DNA from: Mycolicibacterium grossiae
Lineage (GTDB): Bacteria; Actinomycetota; Actinomycetes; Mycobacteriales; Mycobacteriaceae
Assembly (NCBI RefSeq): GCF_008329645.1
Contig: NZ_CP043474.1
Coordinates: 3,162,001 to 3,226,000, forward strand
Direction: 5' to 3'
Length of the DNA: 64,000 nt
Positions 44,928 through 52,719 of the stretch are shown piece by piece. The translations under genes were made by a program, and so were the position numbers. Positions within the stretch are counted from its first letter, which is position 1, and every line of letters starts with the position of its first letter. Below the pieces are notes generated by a model that saw only the letters and a list, made by a program, of their open reading frames with translations, made no database searches and had not been told where the DNA came from.

Positions 44928-45794
44928 GTGACCAGCGACACCGCCGCACCCAGCGCCACCGCCACCACCGCGGGCGCGCGGGCGCACGCCCGCGCCCAGC
45001 ACGGACTGACGGCCGCGTTCATGCGCCACGTGCCCGCCACCGGCAGCCCCACGGCACCCGACGGCATCGCCGCCGAGCGGCTGACGTGGTCGGAAACCGT
45101 TGCCGCGGGCGGATATACGACCGCCGTCCTGCAGCGCGGCACCCGCGTGCGGCTGACCGACGTCGACGGCGACGCCTGCGCACACGTCCTGCTGCACCGC
45201 GCCGACGCCCCGCACGAGCGGCTCAACGTCGCCGACACCGTCAAGGTCCCCTGGCAGGCCTACCTCGGCACCGGCCACCCGCTACTGAGCGGTTTCGGCC
45301 GCGTCCTCGCCACGATCGTCGCGGACACGTCCGACGCCCACGACGCGCTGACCGGCACCACCACGACGGCCGGCAACGCCGCGCGCTACGGTTCCGGCGC
45401 CCCGGAATCCGCGTCACCAGCCGGCCGCGACCTGCTGCTGCTCGGCGCCCTCAAGCACGGTCTGGGACCCCGCGACCTGCCGCCCTCGGTGTCGTTCTTC
45501 CAGGGCGTCCGGGTCGCGGCCGACGGCACCCTGACCTGGCGGGGGAGCGCCGGCCCGGCCCGCACGGTCGACCTGCTGTTGCACGTCGACGCCATCGTGC
45601 TGCTCGCCAACACCGCGCACCCGCTGGACCCGCGTACCGAATTCACCTGCAGCCCACTGCGCGTGCACGCCTGGCCCGCCGCCGACGAGCTGGACGCACT
45701 GGCCCGGGGCGACCTCGTCGGCCCGCTGGGCCCCGAACACCTGCAGGCCATCGCCAACACCGACGCCGATCTGACCGCCCGAGGAGTCCTGTGA
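44928..45794 (+). CDS. DUF1989 urea carboxylase-associated protein (accessory subunit candidate)
   Basis: A 288-residue protein. GTG 44928, preceded by CGGGAG, is chosen because the upstream in-frame sequence covers an operator and is not protein-like. RLTDVDGDACAHVLL, HERLNVADTVKV and GFGRVLATIVADTSDAHDAL are DUF1989 (urea carboxylase-associated) motifs. Compared with the next protein it has lost the cysteine-containing segment: where the partner has GGACSKESNTLRYG and HGCMENF, this one has GTTTTAGNAARYG and LGALKHGL. Two such proteins together have been shown in other bacteria to be carboxyguanidine deiminase (CgdAB), so this may be the non-metal-binding subunit. Translationally coupled to the next gene (GTGA). 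Confidence 0.8.
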   Translation: MTSDTAAPSATATTAGARAHARAQHGLTAAFMRHVPATGSPTAPDGIAAERLTWSETVAAGGYTTAVLQRGTRVRLTDVDGDACAHVLLHRADAPHERLNVADTVKVPWQAYLGTGHPLLSGFGRVLATIVADTSDAHDALTGTTTTAGNAARYGSGAPESASPAGRDLLLLGALKHGLGPRDLPPSVSFFQGVRVAADGTLTWRGSAGPARTVDLLLHVDAIVLLANTAHPLDPRTEFTCSPLRVHAWPAADELDALARGDLVGPLGPEHLQAIANTDADLTARGVL

Positions 45795-46441
45795 CCGCCA
45801 CCGCCGTCCCCGCGCTGATCGCCGGAGAGACCGTGCTCGACGAGACCATCGCCGCCCGCGCGCCCTGGTCCGCCGTCGTCCGCGCCGGCGACGTCCTCAC
45901 CATCGTCGACCTCGACGGCAACCAGGCCGTCGACTGCCTGCTGTACGCCGCCGACGACACGGCGGTGCGGTACTCGGCCGCCGAGACCATCGCCCGGCAG
46001 GGCCGCATCGCGCTGACCACCGGTTCGGTGCTGCGGGCCGACACCGGCGCGGCGCTCGTGACGGTGATCGCCGACGAGGTAGGCGTCCACGACACCCTCG
46101 GCGGCGCCTGTTCCAAGGAGTCCAACACGCTGCGCTACGGCCAGCACACCCGCGCCCAGCACGGCTGCATGGAGAACTTCCTCATCGAGGGTGCCCGCTG
46201 GGGCCTCGGTGCCCGCGACCTGTCGAGCAACGTCAACTGGTTCATGAACGTGCCCGTCGACCCCGACGGCGCGCTCGGCATCGTCGACGGGCTCTCCGGT
46301 CCCGGCAAGCGCGTCGCGCTGCGTGCCGACGTCGACACGCTGGTGCTCATCTCGAACTGCCCACAGATCAACAACCCCTGCAACGCCTTCAACCCGACAC
46401 CCGTGCGCGTCGTCGTCACCCGACCGGACGCGGCCTCGTGA
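45791..46441 (+). CDS. DUF1989 urea carboxylase-associated protein (cysteine-bearing subunit)
   Basis: A 216-residue protein starting at GTG 45791 inside the stop codon of the previous gene. WSAVVRAGDVLTIVDLDGNQAVDCLLYAADD opens the DUF1989 fold. GGACSKESNTLRYG, QHGCMENF and NCPQINNPCNAFNPTPVRV carry the conserved cysteines expected of a metal site. It forms a pair with the preceding paralogue and overlaps the carboxylase gene by 4 bp. In bacteria where this trio has been studied, the pair converts carboxyguanidine to allophanate and ammonia. Alternative: an accessory role in urea metabolism, the older annotation. Confidence 0.82.
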   Translation: MTATAVPALIAGETVLDETIAARAPWSAVVRAGDVLTIVDLDGNQAVDCLLYAADDTAVRYSAAETIARQGRIALTTGSVLRADTGAALVTVIADEVGVHDTLGGACSKESNTLRYGQHTRAQHGCMENFLIEGARWGLGARDLSSNVNWFMNVPVDPDGALGIVDGLSGPGKRVALRADVDTLVLISNCPQINNPCNAFNPTPVRVVVTRPDAAS

Positions 46442-49400
46442 CGCGCACCGCGCTGATCGCCAACCGCGGCGAGATCGCCGTCCGGTTGATCCGCGGCGCC
46501 CGGTCCGTCGGGCTGCGCACCGTGGCGGTGTTCTCCGACGCCGATCGCGGTGCCCCGCACGTGCGCCTCGCCGATGACGCGGTGCGCCTCGGCCCCGCCG
46601 CGCCGGGGGAGAGCTACCTGCGGGCCGACGCCATCCTCGCCGCGGCGGCTGCCACCGGCGCCGACCTCGTCCATCCCGGATACGGATTCCTCTCCGAGGA
46701 TGCGGATTTCGCGGATGCGGTCGAGCGGGCCGGGCTGACGTTCGTCGGTCCCACGCCCCACCAGCTGCGCGTGTTCGGCACCAAGCACACCGCCCGGGCG
46801 GCGGCGCGCAGCGCGGGAGTTCCGGTCTTCCCGGGCACCGAGCTGCTGAACAGCGCCACGGCCGCCACCGCGGCGGCCGCCGAGATCGGCTATCCCGTCA
46901 TGCTCAAGGCGACCGGCGGTGGCGGCGGCATCGGCATGCAGGTCTGCCGCGACGCCGCCGAACTGCGCGCCGCCTACGACCGGGTGGTCCGGCTGGCCGA
47001 GCGCAGCTTCGGCGCGGCCGGCGTGTTCCTCGAGCGCTTCGTCGAGCACGCGCGCCACGTCGAGGTGCAGGTGTTCGGTGACGGCACGGGACGGGTGGTG
47101 TCCCTGGGCGACCGGGACTGCTCTCTGCAGCGCCGCAATCAGAAGGTGCTCGAGGAGGCGCCCGCGCCGGGACTCGACGACGCGCTGCGCGAACGGCTGC
47201 ACGCCTCGTCGCGCGCGCTCGCCTCGTCGGTGAACTACCGCTCGGCGGGCACCGTCGAGTTCGTCTACGACCCCCGCCACGCCGAGGCCTCCTTCCTGGA
47301 GGTCAATGCCCGGTTGCAGGTCGAACACCCCGTCACCGAGGCGGTCACCGGAATCGATCTGGCGGCGTGGATGTTCCGGCTCGCCCTCGGCGAGACCGAC
47401 GTCTTCGCCGACCACCTCGACCCCTCCGGCAGCGGCGCGGTCGGCGTCCACGGACATGCCGTCGAGGCCCGCGTCTACGCCGAGGACCCGGCACGCGACT
47501 ACCGTCCGAGCACCGGCACGCTGACCGCGGTCGCGTTTCCCGACGACGCCCGCGTCGACACCTGGGTCGCCCAGGGCACCGAGGTGTCCGCGTTCTACGA
47601 CCCGCTGCTCGCCAAGATCGTCACGACCGGCGACGACCGCGACGCGGCCCTCGACGCCCTCGGCGCCGCCCTCGACGCGACGGTGCTGCACGGCATCGAG
47701 GTCAACGTCGGCACCCTGCGCGCCGCCGTCGACGACGCGGACGTCCGTGCGGCGCGCCACGACACCGCCACGCTGGCCGGCGTCGCCGACCCCCGTCCGC
47801 GCATCACCGTCGAGCGCCCGGGGCTGCTCACCACCGTGCAGGACCTCCCCGGCCGCATCGGCCTGTGGAACGTCGGCGTCCCCCCCAGCGGCCCGATGGA
47901 CGACCTGTCCTTCCGGCTGGGCAACGCCGCCCTCGGCAACGACGAGGGGGCACCCGGACTCGAATGCACCGCTTCGGGACCGGCGCTGCGCGTGACGCAT
48001 TCGACGACGGTGTGCGTCACCGGCGCGTCGTGTCCCGTCACCGTCGACGGGATGCCGGTCCCCATGTGGGAGCCGGTCGACATGCCCGCCGGAGCGCTCC
48101 TCGACGTGGGCGCGGCCGAACGTGGGCTGCGCACCTACGTGCTCGTCGCCGGCGGCCTCGACGTACCGACCTACCTCGGCAGCGCCGCGACGTTCACCCT
48201 CGGCCGGTTCGGCGGGCACGGCGGACGGCAGCTGGTCACCGGCGACGTGCTGCGCGCCCGGCCCGCCGCGGCCGTCGTCGGCCCCGTGCCGCCCGCGCAG
48301 CGGCCCACGCTCGGTACCCAGTGGCACCTCGCGGTCACCGAGGGCCCGCACGGCGCACCGGAGTTCTTCACCCGCGCCGATCTCGAGACGCTGTTCGCAA
48401 CGCCCTACCGCGTGCACTTCAACTCCGCGCGTACCGGCGTGCGCCTCGAGGGACCGAAACCGCAGTGGTCCCGCCCGGACGGGGGACAGGCGGGACTGCA
48501 CCCGTCCAACATCCACGACACCGCCTACTCGATCGGCGCGCTCGACTTCACCGGCGATACGCCGATCCTGCTCGGTCCGGACGGCCCCAGCCTCGGCGGC
48601 TTCGTGTGCCCGGTCACCGTGGTGTCCGCCGAGCGGTGGAAGTTGGGCCAGCTGCGCCCGGGTGACACCGTGCGCTTCGTCCCGGTGCGGGCCGACCAGG
48701 CGCCCTCGAAGCACGAGAAACGGTTCTTCACAACGTTGTTCGCGAGTGGTGGGGACGGGGACGACGGCGTGCTGGCGCGCCGTGAACGCGACGGCGCACC
48801 GACGGTCACCTACCGGCGCAACGGCGACGACAACGTGCTCGTCGAGTACGGCGACATGGTGCTCGACCTCGCGCTGCGCGCCCGCGTGCATGCGCTGCAC
48901 CAGCGGCTGGAGGCCGTCGCGGCCGAGGGTGCGGTCACCGGCATCGTCGACCTCACCCCGGGCATACGGTCGCTGCAGGTGCACGTCGATCCCGACCGGC
49001 TCCCGACCGCGGCCCTCCTGGAAGTGCTCGCCGACCTCGAGGACGAGCTGCCCGCGACGTCGGAGTTGGTGGTGCCCAGCCGCACCGTGCGCCTGCCGCT
49101 GTCCTGGGACGACCCCGCGACGCGCGAGGCGATCGCCCGCTACACCTCCGGGGTGCGCGACGACGCCCCCTGGTGCCCGTCGAACATCGAATTCATCCGG
49201 CGCATCAACGGATTGGCGTCCCAGGACGACGTCCGCGACGTCGTGTACTCCGCGGAGTACCTGACGCTCGGCCTCGGCGACGTCTACCTCGGCGCGCCGG
49301 TCGCGACGCCGCTCGACCCGCGGCACCGGTTGGTGACGACGAAGTACAACCCCGCCCGAACGTGGACGGCGGAGAACTCCGTCGGCATCGGCGGCGCGTA

Positions 49401-50055
49401 CCTGTGCATCTACGGCATGGAGGGGCCCGGCGGCTACCAGTTCGTCGGCCGCACCACCCAGGTATGGAGCACCTACCGCCACACCGCCCCGTTCGAGGCC
49501 GAGAAGCCCTGGCTGCTCCGGTTCTTCGACCGCATCTCGTGGTACCCGGTGTCGGCCGAGGAACTCCTGGACCTGCGCGCCGACCTCGCCGCGGGCCGCG
49601 GCACGGTCGACGTCGCCGACGGCACGTTCTCCCTCGCCGAGCACGAGCGCTTCCTCGCCGAGAACGCCACGGACATCGCGGCGTTCCGCGAACGGCAGAG
49701 TGCGGCGTTCGCCCAGGAGCGCGCCGCCTGGGCGGCCGCCGGCGAGTTCGACCGGGCCGAACGTGCCCAATCCCGGGCGGTCGCACCGACCGCCGACCTG
49801 GTCCTCGACGCCGGCGCCGAACGCGTCGACGCCCCGTTCTCGTCCAGCGTGTGGAAGGTGGACGTGCACGTCGGTGACGCGGTGGTGGCCGGTCAACCCC
49901 TGCTGGCGCTGGAGGCCATGAAGATGGAGACCGTGATGCGGGCGCCCGTCGACGGCGTCGTGACCCACGTGCTGGTGCAGGCGGGCCACCAGGTGGATCC
50001 CGGCGCACCGCTGGTCGTGGTCGACCGCGCCGACGTGGCGGGCATCCCGGCATGA
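46438..50055 (+). CDS. Biotin-dependent urea (or guanidine) carboxylase
   Basis: A 1205-residue multidomain carboxylase. Residues 1 to about 450 are a biotin carboxylase (IANRGEIAVRLIRGAR, KATGGGGGIGMQ for ATP, VEVNARLQVEHPVTE). Residues about 455 to 770 are the KipA/AHS2-type and 770 to 1010 the KipI/AHS1-type halves of the carboxyltransferase domain (VPPSGPMDDLSFRLGN; YGDMVLDLALR), then a linker and a biotinyl domain with LEAMKMETVMR near residue 1160, Lys being biotinylated. It carboxylates urea to allophanate, or guanidine to carboxyguanidine. The adjacent DUF1989 pair favours guanidine. The amidolyase part is encoded separately by the next gene. Confidence 0.9.
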   Translation: MTRTALIANRGEIAVRLIRGARSVGLRTVAVFSDADRGAPHVRLADDAVRLGPAAPGESYLRADAILAAAAATGADLVHPGYGFLSEDADFADAVERAGLTFVGPTPHQLRVFGTKHTARAAARSAGVPVFPGTELLNSATAATAAAAEIGYPVMLKATGGGGGIGMQVCRDAAELRAAYDRVVRLAERSFGAAGVFLERFVEHARHVEVQVFGDGTGRVVSLGDRDCSLQRRNQKVLEEAPAPGLDDALRERLHASSRALASSVNYRSAGTVEFVYDPRHAEASFLEVNARLQVEHPVTEAVTGIDLAAWMFRLALGETDVFADHLDPSGSGAVGVHGHAVEARVYAEDPARDYRPSTGTLTAVAFPDDARVDTWVAQGTEVSAFYDPLLAKIVTTGDDRDAALDALGAALDATVLHGIEVNVGTLRAAVDDADVRAARHDTATLAGVADPRPRITVERPGLLTTVQDLPGRIGLWNVGVPPSGPMDDLSFRLGNAALGNDEGAPGLECTASGPALRVTHSTTVCVTGASCPVTVDGMPVPMWEPVDMPAGALLDVGAAERGLRTYVLVAGGLDVPTYLGSAATFTLGRFGGHGGRQLVTGDVLRARPAAAVVGPVPPAQRPTLGTQWHLAVTEGPHGAPEFFTRADLETLFATPYRVHFNSARTGVRLEGPKPQWSRPDGGQAGLHPSNIHDTAYSIGALDFTGDTPILLGPDGPSLGGFVCPVTVVSAERWKLGQLRPGDTVRFVPVRADQAPSKHEKRFFTTLFASGGDGDDGVLARRERDGAPTVTYRRNGDDNVLVEYGDMVLDLALRARVHALHQRLEAVAAEGAVTGIVDLTPGIRSLQVHVDPDRLPTAALLEVLADLEDELPATSELVVPSRTVRLPLSWDDPATREAIARYTSGVRDDAPWCPSNIEFIRRINGLASQDDVRDVVYSAEYLTLGLGDVYLGAPVATPLDPRHRLVTTKYNPARTWTAENSVGIGGAYLCIYGMEGPGGYQFVGRTTQVWSTYRHTAPFEAEKPWLLRFFDRISWYPVSAEELLDLRADLAAGRGTVDVADGTFSLAEHERFLAENATDIAAFRERQSAAFAQERAAWAAAGEFDRAERAQSRAVAPTADLVLDAGAERVDAPFSSSVWKVDVHVGDAVVAGQPLLALEAMKMETVMRAPVDGVVTHVLVQAGHQVDPGAPLVVVDRADVAGIPA

Positions 50056-51842
50056 GCGCCGTCGACCGCGTCCGCGCGGCATACGCCGCGATCGCCGCCA
50101 CCGACCGGCCGGAGATCTGGATCGCGCTGCGTCCCATGGCCGACACCCTCGCCGAGGCCGAGGCGGTCGACGCCGCGGCCGCCGCGGGGGAGGAACTGCC
50201 GCTCGCCGGACTGGTCGCTGCGGTGAAGAACAACGTCGACGTCGCCGGGCTGCCCACCACGGCCGCATGTCCCGGCTTCGCAACCACACCGGCGGCCGTC
50301 GACGCCCCCGTGGTGGCGCGGCTGCGGGCCGCGGGCGCGGTGGTGCTGGGCGCCACCAACCTCGACCAGTTCGCCACGGGGCTCGTCGGCACCCGCAGCC
50401 CCTACGGCGCGGTCCGGGACGCCCGTCGTCCCGCGCACGTCTCCGGGGGTTCCAGTGCCGGCTCCGCCGTCGCCGTCGCACTCGGTCTGGTCGACGTCGC
50501 GCTCGGCACCGACACCGCCGGGTCGGGACGCGTCCCGGCGGCGCTGCAGGGCATCGTGGGCATCAAGCCGACGATCGGGGTCGTCCCCGTCGACGGTGTG
50601 GTCCCGGCCTGCCGCCGCTACGACTGCGTCACCGTGTTCGCCCGCGACATCGACACCGCCGACGTCGCGATGGGCGTCATCGCCGGCCCGGGGGACGACG
50701 CGGGCGCCCGCCCGTTCGCCCCCGGTGCGCCGCTGGCGGCGCCGGACGTCCCGGTCGTGGCGGTACCCAGCGATGTGCCCGGGCTCTCGCCGGCGTGGCG
50801 GGAGGCCTTCCACGCGGCCGCCGTCCGGCTGGCCGAGAGCGGCGTCACGGTGCGCGAGGTCGACATCGCTCCCTTCCTCGCGGCCGCGCGCCTGCTCTAC
50901 GACGGTGGTCTGGTCGCCGAGCGGCACGAAGCGGTCGGCGACTTCGTCGACGCGCACCGCGACGACGCGGACGCCGCGGTCGACTCGACCGTCGGCGCCA
51001 TCGTCTCGGCGGCGGGCACCGTCGCGGCCACCACGCTGCTGCGCGACCGCGTGCGGCTGATGGAACTCACCTCGGTCGCCATGGCGTCGATCGCTGAGTG
51101 CGACGCCATGCTGGTGCCAACCACCACCGAACATCCCACCCTCGCCGAGGTGGCCGCCGAACCCGTTGCCGTCAACGCGCGGCTGGGGACCTACACCAAC
51201 TTCTGCAACCTAATGGATCTGTGCGCAGTGGCCGTCCCCTCGGGCACGGCGGGCGACGACCAGTTCGGCGTCTCGGTGATCGCCCGGGCCGGCGCCGACG
51301 CCGTCGCGCTCGACCTGGCCCGGCGGGTCGTCGCCCCGACGCCCCCGGTCGCCGCGCCCGGAGCGGCGGCCGCCGCGGCGAGTGCCGCGCCGTGGCCGAC
51401 GCGCGCCGGTCTGTCCGCCGTCGAGCTGCTCGTCGTCGGCGCGCACCTACGGGGTCAGCCGCTCACCTGGCAGCTGACCGACCGCGGCGCGCGCTGGCTG
51501 GGTCCGACGCGCACCGCGCCGCTCTATCGGATGGCGCGCCTGGACACCAGCCCGCCGAAACCCGGGCTCACCCGCGTCGGCGCCGCCGACGGCGTGTCGA
51601 TCGGCGGCGAACTGTGGCTGGTGGGCACGGCGATGCTGGGCGACTTCCTCGCCGCGCTGCCCGAGCCGATGTCGCTGGGGCGGGTGACCCTCGCCGACGG
51701 CACCGACGTCGTGGGATTCGGGTGCGCCTTCGACGCCTGGCGCGACGGCGTGGACGTCTCCGGGTACGGCGACTGGCCGAGCTATCTGAGGGCGGCGGCT
51801 GCGCCGTCGGCGGAACCGTCCTCGGATGCAGCCCGGGTGTAG
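50052..51842 (+). CDS. atzF: Allophanate hydrolase (amidase signature enzyme)
   Basis: A 596-residue AtzF-type protein. The amidase domain has the Ser-cisSer-Lys triad: Lys59 (AAVKNNVDV), Ser134 (VSGGSSAGS) and nucleophile Ser158 (GTDTAGSGR); the 24-residue Ser-Ser spacing is the usual one. The C-terminal domain (residues about 460 to 580; GELWLVGTAML, GFGCAFDAW) is the AtzF-specific domain that decarboxylates the intermediate. It converts allophanate to two ammonia and two CO2. ATG 50052 overlaps the carboxylase stop (ATGA). Its last 61 bp overlap the convergent AmtR-like gene. Confidence 0.93.
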   Translation: MSAVDRVRAAYAAIAATDRPEIWIALRPMADTLAEAEAVDAAAAAGEELPLAGLVAAVKNNVDVAGLPTTAACPGFATTPAAVDAPVVARLRAAGAVVLGATNLDQFATGLVGTRSPYGAVRDARRPAHVSGGSSAGSAVAVALGLVDVALGTDTAGSGRVPAALQGIVGIKPTIGVVPVDGVVPACRRYDCVTVFARDIDTADVAMGVIAGPGDDAGARPFAPGAPLAAPDVPVVAVPSDVPGLSPAWREAFHAAAVRLAESGVTVREVDIAPFLAAARLLYDGGLVAERHEAVGDFVDAHRDDADAAVDSTVGAIVSAAGTVAATTLLRDRVRLMELTSVAMASIAECDAMLVPTTTEHPTLAEVAAEPVAVNARLGTYTNFCNLMDLCAVAVPSGTAGDDQFGVSVIARAGADAVALDLARRVVAPTPPVAAPGAAAAAASAAPWPTRAGLSAVELLVVGAHLRGQPLTWQLTDRGARWLGPTRTAPLYRMARLDTSPPKPGLTRVGAADGVSIGGELWLVGTAMLGDFLAALPEPMSLGRVTLADGTDVVGFGCAFDAWRDGVDVSGYGDWPSYLRAAAAPSAEPSSDAARV

Positions 51843-52519
51843 CGGCGCATCTCGCGCAGGCTGCGGCGGCGCAGCGCCCGCATCGCGTCGTCGGCGACGC
51901 CGAGCACGCGTAGGCCGGCGTCGGCCACGTGCAGCGGCAGCTCGGCGCGTTGCGGCCCCTCGGGCACCGACCACACGTTGACCAGTGACTCCACCAGGCG
52001 GAACGGCAGATCGGCCGCGGCGGGGTGCACGCCGGTCTGGTCGATCACCGCGCGGCTCAGCGCCAGGTAGTGCAACCGCAGCCGCTCGCGGTCGGACCAG
52101 AACGGCTCCAGGCGGGCGTCGCGCAGTTCGGGCAGCAGGTACAGCGCCCCGAGGTTCCACCGCCCGGACAGGAGTTGCTCACCGTCGAACGCGGCCAGTG
52201 CGTGCAGGTGCTCGGCCGCGGTGAGCGCCGGCTGGGCGCCGAGGAGGCTCGGAATGAAACCCAGTGTGGGCGCGACGGTCTGGCTCAGCAGCGCGCACAG
52301 GATGTCGTCCTTGGTCTTGAAGTAGTGGTACAGCGACGCCTGCCGGATCCCGACCGACTCGGCGATCGACCGCGTCGAGGTGGCGGTGTAGCCGGCGGTG
52401 GTGAAGAGTTCGCCTGCGGCATCGAGGATTTCGTCACGCGCCGTCGTTCCCGGACGGCGCTGGTCGTGCAGGCGGGGGCGACCGGCCCGGGTCAGCGACA
52501 TGTCCCCATCGTGGCCCAT
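51782..52519 (-). CDS. amtR: AmtR-like TetR-family nitrogen regulator
   Basis: A 245-residue TetR protein (ATG 52519; ATG 52501 with GGGG just upstream is equally good). GRPRLHDQRRPGTTARDEILDAAGELF and TSTRSIAESVGIRQASLYHYFKTKDDI match the Corynebacterium glutamicum AmtR DNA-binding domain as I recall it, and so do scattered C-terminal segments: RWNLGALYLLPEL, DLPFRLVESLV, ADAGLRVLG. In Corynebacterium AmtR is released from DNA by the PII protein GlnK; in mycobacteria its homologue has been linked to urea-degradation genes. It lies between the two operons of the island, whose promoters contain four matching palindromes, one in front of this gene. Confidence 0.85.
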   Translation of the reverse strand: MGHDGDMSLTRAGRPRLHDQRRPGTTARDEILDAAGELFTTAGYTATSTRSIAESVGIRQASLYHYFKTKDDILCALLSQTVAPTLGFIPSLLGAQPALTAAEHLHALAAFDGEQLLSGRWNLGALYLLPELRDARLEPFWSDRERLRLHYLALSRAVIDQTGVHPAAADLPFRLVESLVNVWSVPEGPQRAELPLHVADAGLRVLGVADDAMRALRRRSLREMRRYTRAASEDGSADGAAAALR

Positions 52520-52549
52520 GCGGACCCCGAATCGGTAGCCCCCTCATAT

Positions 52550-52563
52550 CTGTCATGCGATAG
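52550..52563. promoter_or_regulatory. AmtR-like operator 3 (degenerate)
   Basis: CTGTC-ATGC-GATAG followed by AAA, 31 bp upstream of the AmtR-like start. One base off the palindrome of the other sites. Position suits autoregulation. Confidence 0.6.
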
Positions 52564-52602
52564 AAACACGCGACACCCATCGGTTACCTACGCCGCGGAT
52601 TG

Positions 52603-52618
52603 GTTACAGCGCCGACAC
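52603..52618 (+). promoter_or_regulatory. GlnR-like box upstream of transporter/allantoin operon
   Basis: GTTAC-AGCGCC-GACAC fits gTnAc-N6-GaAAc with one mismatch. Its first base is 41 bp from the first base of operator 4, exactly as in the carboxylase operon. Confidence 0.5.
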
Positions 52619-52643
52619 CCACGGGGCCGGCGAGGCCGCAAAA

Positions 52644-52657
52644 CTGTCAACTGACAG
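52644..52657. promoter_or_regulatory. AmtR-like operator 4
   Basis: CTGTCA-AC-TGACAG, perfect six-base arms, 62 bp before the ATG of the ABC transporter ATPase gene. Preceded by CCGCAAAA, similar to the sequence before operator 2. Confidence 0.78.
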
Positions 52658-52719
52658 GCCAGCGGTTGCGGACATCCGCGTCGCCGGCGCCACACGCTCA
52701 CCGCTGGGAGTGCTTCTCG

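Noticed and set aside
46135..50481. Very long open frame (1448 codons) on the minus strand opposite the carboxylase gene
   Set aside because: It is antisense to a gene with complete, well-conserved domains. In GC-rich DNA the complementary frame often lacks stops; the translation is low-complexity Arg/Gly/Val with no recognisable domain.
52600..52719. Longer N-terminus for the ABC ATPase from 52600
   Set aside because: It would be encoded across the regulatory boxes; ATG 52720 has a good ribosome-binding site and gives a normal start before the first ATPase domain.
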